From assembly GCA_963632245.1 (NCBI GenBank), contig CAVGTF010000098.1:1-9088 (forward strand): a stretch of 9,088 bases of DNA. Direction: 5' to 3'. Shown piece by piece: positions 6,132-9,088 of the stretch; position 1 is the first letter of the stretch; the number at the start of each line of letters is the position of its first letter. The translations under genes were made by a program, and so were the position numbers. The DNA is from UBA1724 sp963632245 (lineage in GTDB: Bacteria > Verrucomicrobiota > Lentisphaeria > Oligosphaerales > Oligosphaeraceae). The notes below the pieces were generated by a model that did not search any database, was not told where the DNA came from, and saw only the letters and a list, made by a program, of their open reading frames with translations.

Positions 6132-6180
6132 GCAAAAGGATTTGCCTGCAAAACCGGCCTTCTGTTAGGGGTTCAGCGAT

Positions 6181-7836
6181 TTACTCGTGTTCCAGAGTGA
6201 GGGTCTGGGTGGGAGCATCGCAGACCTCGCTGGGTCCGAAGTACTGGATGGGGCCGGGATAGCGGAATTCCACGCCCTTCGCCCACTTGTCGCGGTTGGC
6301 GGCGAGAGTCTGGAAGGGCTTGGCATCCAGCTCCACCAGCGCCTTCTTGATGACGGGCACGTCCTTGCCGTGGCGGCGCTCCATGTTCATCATCATGGTC
6401 AGCGGGATGCCGCCGGCCACCCACTGGTCCATGGGCTTGGAGATGTTGCGGCAGGAGGCCATGTAGCCGGTCTTGCCGGAGGCGATGAGCGCGCTGGCGG
6501 TGAAGCCCAGGGAGTAGCAGTAGTTCGCGTCGAAGTTGGAGGGCGCGGCGCAACGGCCCTCGTAGCCGAAGAAGTGGCACTGGCTGGAGAACTTCAGCTT
6601 CTTGCCCTCGGCGGCATTCAACGCCTTGATATTGGCGGCGATCATCTCGGCGAGCATCTTCTCGGTCTCGATCTTGGAGACCTGCACATTGCCGTGGGGG
6701 TCACGATCGCCCACCAGCTGCGCCTTGATGGCGGCGGGAAGGGGCTGGAAGGCCTCCTTGTGGGCGGGAGTCAGGCGCGCCTCGACGAAGGCGACCTTCG
6801 CGTCCAGATCGGGCAGCGCATCGAATTCGGCCTGGTTCTTGGCGAGCAGGTCGTTGAGCTCGGCGATGAGGGTCTGGATCTCGGGGATGAACTCGATGAG
6901 TCCCTCGGGGATCAGCACGACGCCGAAGTTCATGGAGTTCTCGGCGCGCTCCACCACGATGGCGGTGAGCTGGTCGACGATCTGCTTCAGGGAGAGCTTC
7001 TTCGCCTGGACTTCCTCGGAGACGATGCACGCCTGGGGATGGGTCTGCAGGGCGCACTCCAGGGCGATGTGGGAGGCGGAACGGCCCATGAGCTTGATGA
7101 AGTGCCAGTACTTCCGGGCGCTGTTGGCATCGCGCATGATGTTTCCGATGAGCTCGGAGTAGACCTTGGTGGCGGTGTCAAAGCCGAAGGAGACCTCGAT
7201 CCAGGCATTCTTCAGGTCGCCATCGATGGTCTTGGGGCAGCCAATCACCTGCACGCCCGCCTTCTGGGCAACCAGATACTGCGCCAGGGCGCAGGCGTTG
7301 GTGTTGGAGTCGTCACCGCCGATGATCACGATGGCGGTGATGCCATTGCGCTTGCAGGTGGCCATGACCTTCTGGAACTGCTCCTCGGTCTCCAGCTTGG
7401 TACGACCACTGCAGATCATGTCGAAACCACCGGTGTTGCGGTAGCTGTCGATGATCTCGTCGGTCAGCAGGATGTGCTTGTCGTCGATAAGTCCGGAGGG
7501 ACCGCCCAGGAAGCCGAAGAGCTGGTTCTTCGCATTCAGCTTCTTCAGGCCGTCGTAGAGGCCGGCAATCACGTTGTGTCCGCCGGGGGCCTGTCCGCCA
7601 GAGAGGATCACGCCCGCGCAGATGGGAGTCGTCTCACGGGGAGCGCCGGCCACGAAGTCGATGGCGGGCAGACCGTAGGTGTCCGGGAAGAGCTTCTGGA
7701 TGGCCTCCTGGTCAGCCACGGAATGGGTGGGAGCACCCAGCTTCGCAACCGCAAAAGGACCATTCTCCTCCAAAATCTTCGGAAGACGGGGCTGGTAGGC
7801 GGCACGCGCTTTCTGCAACGGGGAAATTTCAGACAT
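6181..7836 (-). CDS. pfp: Pyrophosphate-dependent 6-phosphofructokinase, long type
   Basis: This cytoplasmic enzyme reversibly interconverts fructose 6-phosphate plus PPi with fructose 1,6-bisphosphate plus Pi, so it can serve glycolysis or gluconeogenesis. The 551-residue product is the size of the long PFP class (plant beta subunit, Borrelia, Chlamydia). Counting from the ATG at 7836, the motifs are GGQAPGGHN (80-88), GGDDS (173-177), CPKTIDGD (200-207), MGRSASH (250-256), PEGLIEF (310-316) and YEGRCAAPS (425-433). Asp176 in GGDDS, in place of Gly, with the Lys in PKTIDGD, marks PPi rather than ATP use. A helical insert around residues 320-375 is typical of the long type. The start has AAGGAG 11 nt upstream (plus 7848-7853); a GTG at 7890 would add residues read from a T-run and is unlikely. 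It is co-directional with gap, from which it is separated by a terminator. Confidence 0.95.
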   Translation of the reverse strand: MSEISPLQKARAAYQPRLPKILEENGPFAVAKLGAPTHSVADQEAIQKLFPDTYGLPAIDFVAGAPRETTPICAGVILSGGQAPGGHNVIAGLYDGLKKLNAKNQLFGFLGGPSGLIDDKHILLTDEIIDSYRNTGGFDMICSGRTKLETEEQFQKVMATCKRNGITAIVIIGGDDSNTNACALAQYLVAQKAGVQVIGCPKTIDGDLKNAWIEVSFGFDTATKVYSELIGNIMRDANSARKYWHFIKLMGRSASHIALECALQTHPQACIVSEEVQAKKLSLKQIVDQLTAIVVERAENSMNFGVVLIPEGLIEFIPEIQTLIAELNDLLAKNQAEFDALPDLDAKVAFVEARLTPAHKEAFQPLPAAIKAQLVGDRDPHGNVQVSKIETEKMLAEMIAANIKALNAAEGKKLKFSSQCHFFGYEGRCAAPSNFDANYCYSLGFTASALIASGKTGYMASCRNISKPMDQWVAGGIPLTMMMNMERRHGKDVPVIKKALVELDAKPFQTLAANRDKWAKGVEFRYPGPIQYFGPSEVCDAPTQTLTLEHE

Positions 7837-7847
7837 GTTCAAGAAGA

Positions 7848-7853
7848 CTCCTT
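7848..7853 (-). promoter_or_regulatory. Ribosome binding site of pfp
   Basis: AAGGAG on the minus strand, 11 nt before the ATG at 7836. It settles the start against the in-frame GTG at 7890, which has no such site. Confidence 0.8.
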
Positions 7854-7866
7854 GGGATGGAATTCC

Positions 7867-7889
7867 TGGCCTCACAAAAAAAAAGGCCA
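7867..7889 (-). other. Hairpin with U-rich loop in the pfp leader
   Basis: On the minus strand TGGCCT and AGGCCA (plus 7884-7889 and 7867-7872) form a 6-bp stem. The loop is mostly T; the T-run of nine (plus 7876-7884) begins in the stem. It lies 13 nt before the Shine-Dalgarno of pfp. The T-run is inside the hairpin, not after it, so it is not a standard terminator. Confidence 0.45.
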
Positions 7890-7922
7890 CACATTACGAC
7901 ACAAACACGGGTTGACGGAACA

Positions 7923-7977
7923 GGGGCTTAATATAGCCCCGGTCACACCGTCCCTGGCGGGACGGCGGGACCGGGGC
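7923..7977 (-). other. Two overlapping, mutually exclusive hairpins between gap and pfp
   Basis: The larger hairpin pairs GCCCCGGTC (7936-7944) with GACCGGGGC (7969-7977) and, inside a 3-nt internal loop, CCGTCCC (7948-7954) with GGGACGG (7959-7965) around TGGC. The smaller pairs GGGGCT (7923-7928) with AGCCCC (7935-7940). They share 7936-7940, so only one can form at a time. No T-run follows the large stem. It could be a second 3'-end barrier after the gap terminator or part of a pfp leader switch. Confidence 0.6.
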
Positions 7978-7983
7978 AAAGGG

Positions 7984-8019
7984 AAAGAAAAAAGGACCGT
8001 CTCCTTCCGGAGGCGGCCC
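7984..8019 (-). terminator. Intrinsic terminator of gap
   Basis: On the minus strand GGGCCGCCTCC (plus 8009-8019), loop GGAA, GGAGACGGTCC (plus 7994-8004), then TTTTTTCTTT. The stem is 11 pairs with one G-T and one C-A mismatch and a GNRA-type tetraloop. It begins 23 nt after the gap stop codon and suggests that gap is mostly transcribed separately from pfp. Confidence 0.85.
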
Positions 8020-8042
8020 TTTCGCTTGCTAGCGCTTAGTCC

Positions 8043-9068
8043 TTACTTGCTGATGACGCGAGCCATCTCGAGGACCTTGTTGGAGTAACCCCACTCGTTG
8101 TCGTACCAGGAGCAGACCTTCACGAAGGTGGGATCCAGCTGGATACCGGCCTTGACGTCGAAGATGGAGGTGCGGGCGTCGCCACGGAAATCGGTGGAGA
8201 CGACTGCCTGGTCGGTGTAGCCGAGGATGCCCTTCAGCTCGCCCTCGCTGGCCTTCTTCATGGCAGCGCAGATCTCGTCGTAGGTGGCGGGCTTCTCGAG
8301 CTCGCAGGTCAGGTCGACGAAGGAAACATCGCTGGTGGGAACGCGGACGGACATGCCGGTCAGCTTGCCGTTCAGCTCAGGCAGGACCTTGCCCACGGCC
8401 TTGGCAGCACCAGTGCTGGAGGGGATCATGTTCTCCAGGATGCCGCGGCCACCGCGCCAATCCTTCTTGGAGGGTCCGTCAACCGTCTTCTGGGTGGCGG
8501 TGGCGGCGTGGATGGTGGTCATCAGACCGCGCTTGATGCCGAAGTTGTCGTTCAGGACCTTGCTCAGAGGAGCCAGGCAGTTGGTGGTGCAGCTGGCGTT
8601 GGAGATGATCTTCTGGCCAGCGTAGCTGGTGTGGTTCACACCATACACGAACATGGGGGTGGCGTCCTTGGAGGGAGCGCTCATGATGACCTTCTTGGCA
8701 CCAGCCTTCAGGTGCATCTCGGCCTTCTCGGCAGTCAGGAACAGACCGGTGGACTCGACAACCACGTCGACGCCCATGTCGCCCCAGTTGATCAGGGCCT
8801 TGCCGGTGGCATCGTCATAGGCAGCCTTCTCGGCGAACACCTTGATCTCCTTGCCGTCAACAACCATCACCTTCTTCTCGTTGTCAGCGCTGACCTCGTG
8901 GTTGAAGATGCCGTGCACGGAGTCGTACTTCAGCATGTAGGCCAGGTAATCGGGATCCAGCAGGTCGTTGATGGCGACAACCTGGATGTCGTTGGAGAAG
9001 TTCTCCACGGCAGCGCGGAAAACCATGCGGCCAATGCGGCCGAAACCATTGATACCAATCTTGATCAT
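8043..9068 (-). CDS. gap: Type I glyceraldehyde-3-phosphate dehydrogenase
   Basis: This enzyme oxidises and phosphorylates glyceraldehyde 3-phosphate to 1,3-bisphosphoglycerate with NAD+, a central cytoplasmic step of glycolysis and gluconeogenesis. The 341-residue protein is a little longer than the usual 330-335. The Rossmann motif is GINGFGRIGR (5-14). Asp35 in AINDLLD favours NAD over NADP. The active site is SNASCTTNC with Cys160, and His187 lies in HAAT. TATQKTVDGPSKKDWRGGRG (190-209) and the SSTGAAKAVGKVLPELNGKL stretch match the E. coli GapA / eukaryotic GapC branch rather than the common bacterial branch. It ends WYDNEWGYSNKV (321-332). A clear AGGAG lies 9 nt before the ATG, and the gene is followed by a strong intrinsic terminator. 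Its promoter is outside the window. Confidence 0.98.
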   Translation of the reverse strand: MIKIGINGFGRIGRMVFRAAVENFSNDIQVVAINDLLDPDYLAYMLKYDSVHGIFNHEVSADNEKKVMVVDGKEIKVFAEKAAYDDATGKALINWGDMGVDVVVESTGLFLTAEKAEMHLKAGAKKVIMSAPSKDATPMFVYGVNHTSYAGQKIISNASCTTNCLAPLSKVLNDNFGIKRGLMTTIHAATATQKTVDGPSKKDWRGGRGILENMIPSSTGAAKAVGKVLPELNGKLTGMSVRVPTSDVSFVDLTCELEKPATYDEICAAMKKASEGELKGILGYTDQAVVSTDFRGDARTSIFDVKAGIQLDPTFVKVCSWYDNEWGYSNKVLEMARVISK

Positions 9069-9077
9069 TGTTCTAGT

Positions 9078-9087
9078 CTCCTAGGAG
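9078..9087 (-). promoter_or_regulatory. Ribosome binding site of gap, inside a palindrome
   Basis: CTCCTAGGAG is a perfect 10-nt palindrome whose minus-strand AGGAG half (plus 9078-9082) is 9 nt before the gap ATG. The upstream half could also bind the other half between mRNA molecules, but the palindrome has no loop for a simple hairpin. The window ends one base later. Confidence 0.75.
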
Positions 9088-9088
9088 T

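Noticed and set aside
6181..7890. Longer pfp from a GTG at 7890
   Set aside because: The added residues come from a T9 run in a hairpin, and a good ribosome binding site marks the ATG at 7836.
7912..7937. Plus-strand promoter TTGACG ... TATAGC between pfp and gap
   Set aside because: Spacing is 11-14 nt and there is no + strand gene to serve.
6187..8088. 633-codon open frame on the + strand opposite pfp
   Set aside because: Same codon-register artefact; it runs through the pfp leader and the gap terminator.

Overview
This window is about 9.1 kb of GC-rich bacterial DNA. It carries six intact genes, all on the minus strand, so the transcription order runs from the right edge to the left: gap (type I glyceraldehyde-3-phosphate dehydrogenase), pfp (pyrophosphate-dependent 6-phosphofructokinase), tcdA (ThiF/HesA-family tRNA t6A dehydratase), a small stand-alone CBM48 glycogen-binding protein, glgA (GT5 glycogen synthase) and glgB (GH13 branching enzyme of the eukaryote-like GH13_8 type). 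The left-hand 480 bases hold no credible gene and are a mosaic of short repeats.

The gene set is central sugar metabolism. pfp and gap are glycolytic or gluconeogenic steps, and the CBM48 protein, glgA and glgB form a glycogen-building cluster. glgC, phosphorylase and debranching enzyme are not in the window. tcdA is a tRNA-modification gene between the two metabolic groups and looks unrelated to them. The combination of long PPi-PFK, GBE1-like branching enzyme and a GlgA with an N-terminal insertion and a KAGGLADV loop suggests the PVC superphylum (Lentisphaerota or Verrucomicrobiota-like). This rests on remembered family resemblance, not on a search.

Layout on the + coordinate axis: 1-254, a 49/50-nt direct repeat flanking four copies of a 39-bp tandem repeat; 326-480, a hairpin, then two copies of a 36-nt segment each followed by heptamer repeats; 488-2629 glgB; 2669-4339 glgA; 4475-4822 CBM48 protein; 4823-5188, a 366-nt non-coding stretch that probably holds the glycogen-gene promoter(s); 5189-5944 tcdA; 5945-6180, a promoter-like sequence and a structured element ending in a long-loop terminator just before tcdA; 6181-7836 pfp; 7837-8042, the pfp leader with overlapping hairpins plus the gap terminator; 8043-9068 gap.

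No clearly new multi-gene system is visible. The points most worth a second look are the leader or small RNA before tcdA, the composite repeat island downstream of glgB, the stand-alone CBM48 protein heading the glycogen genes, and near-total avoidance of TTA, CTA and TCA codons, which leaves very long open frames antisense to the genes.
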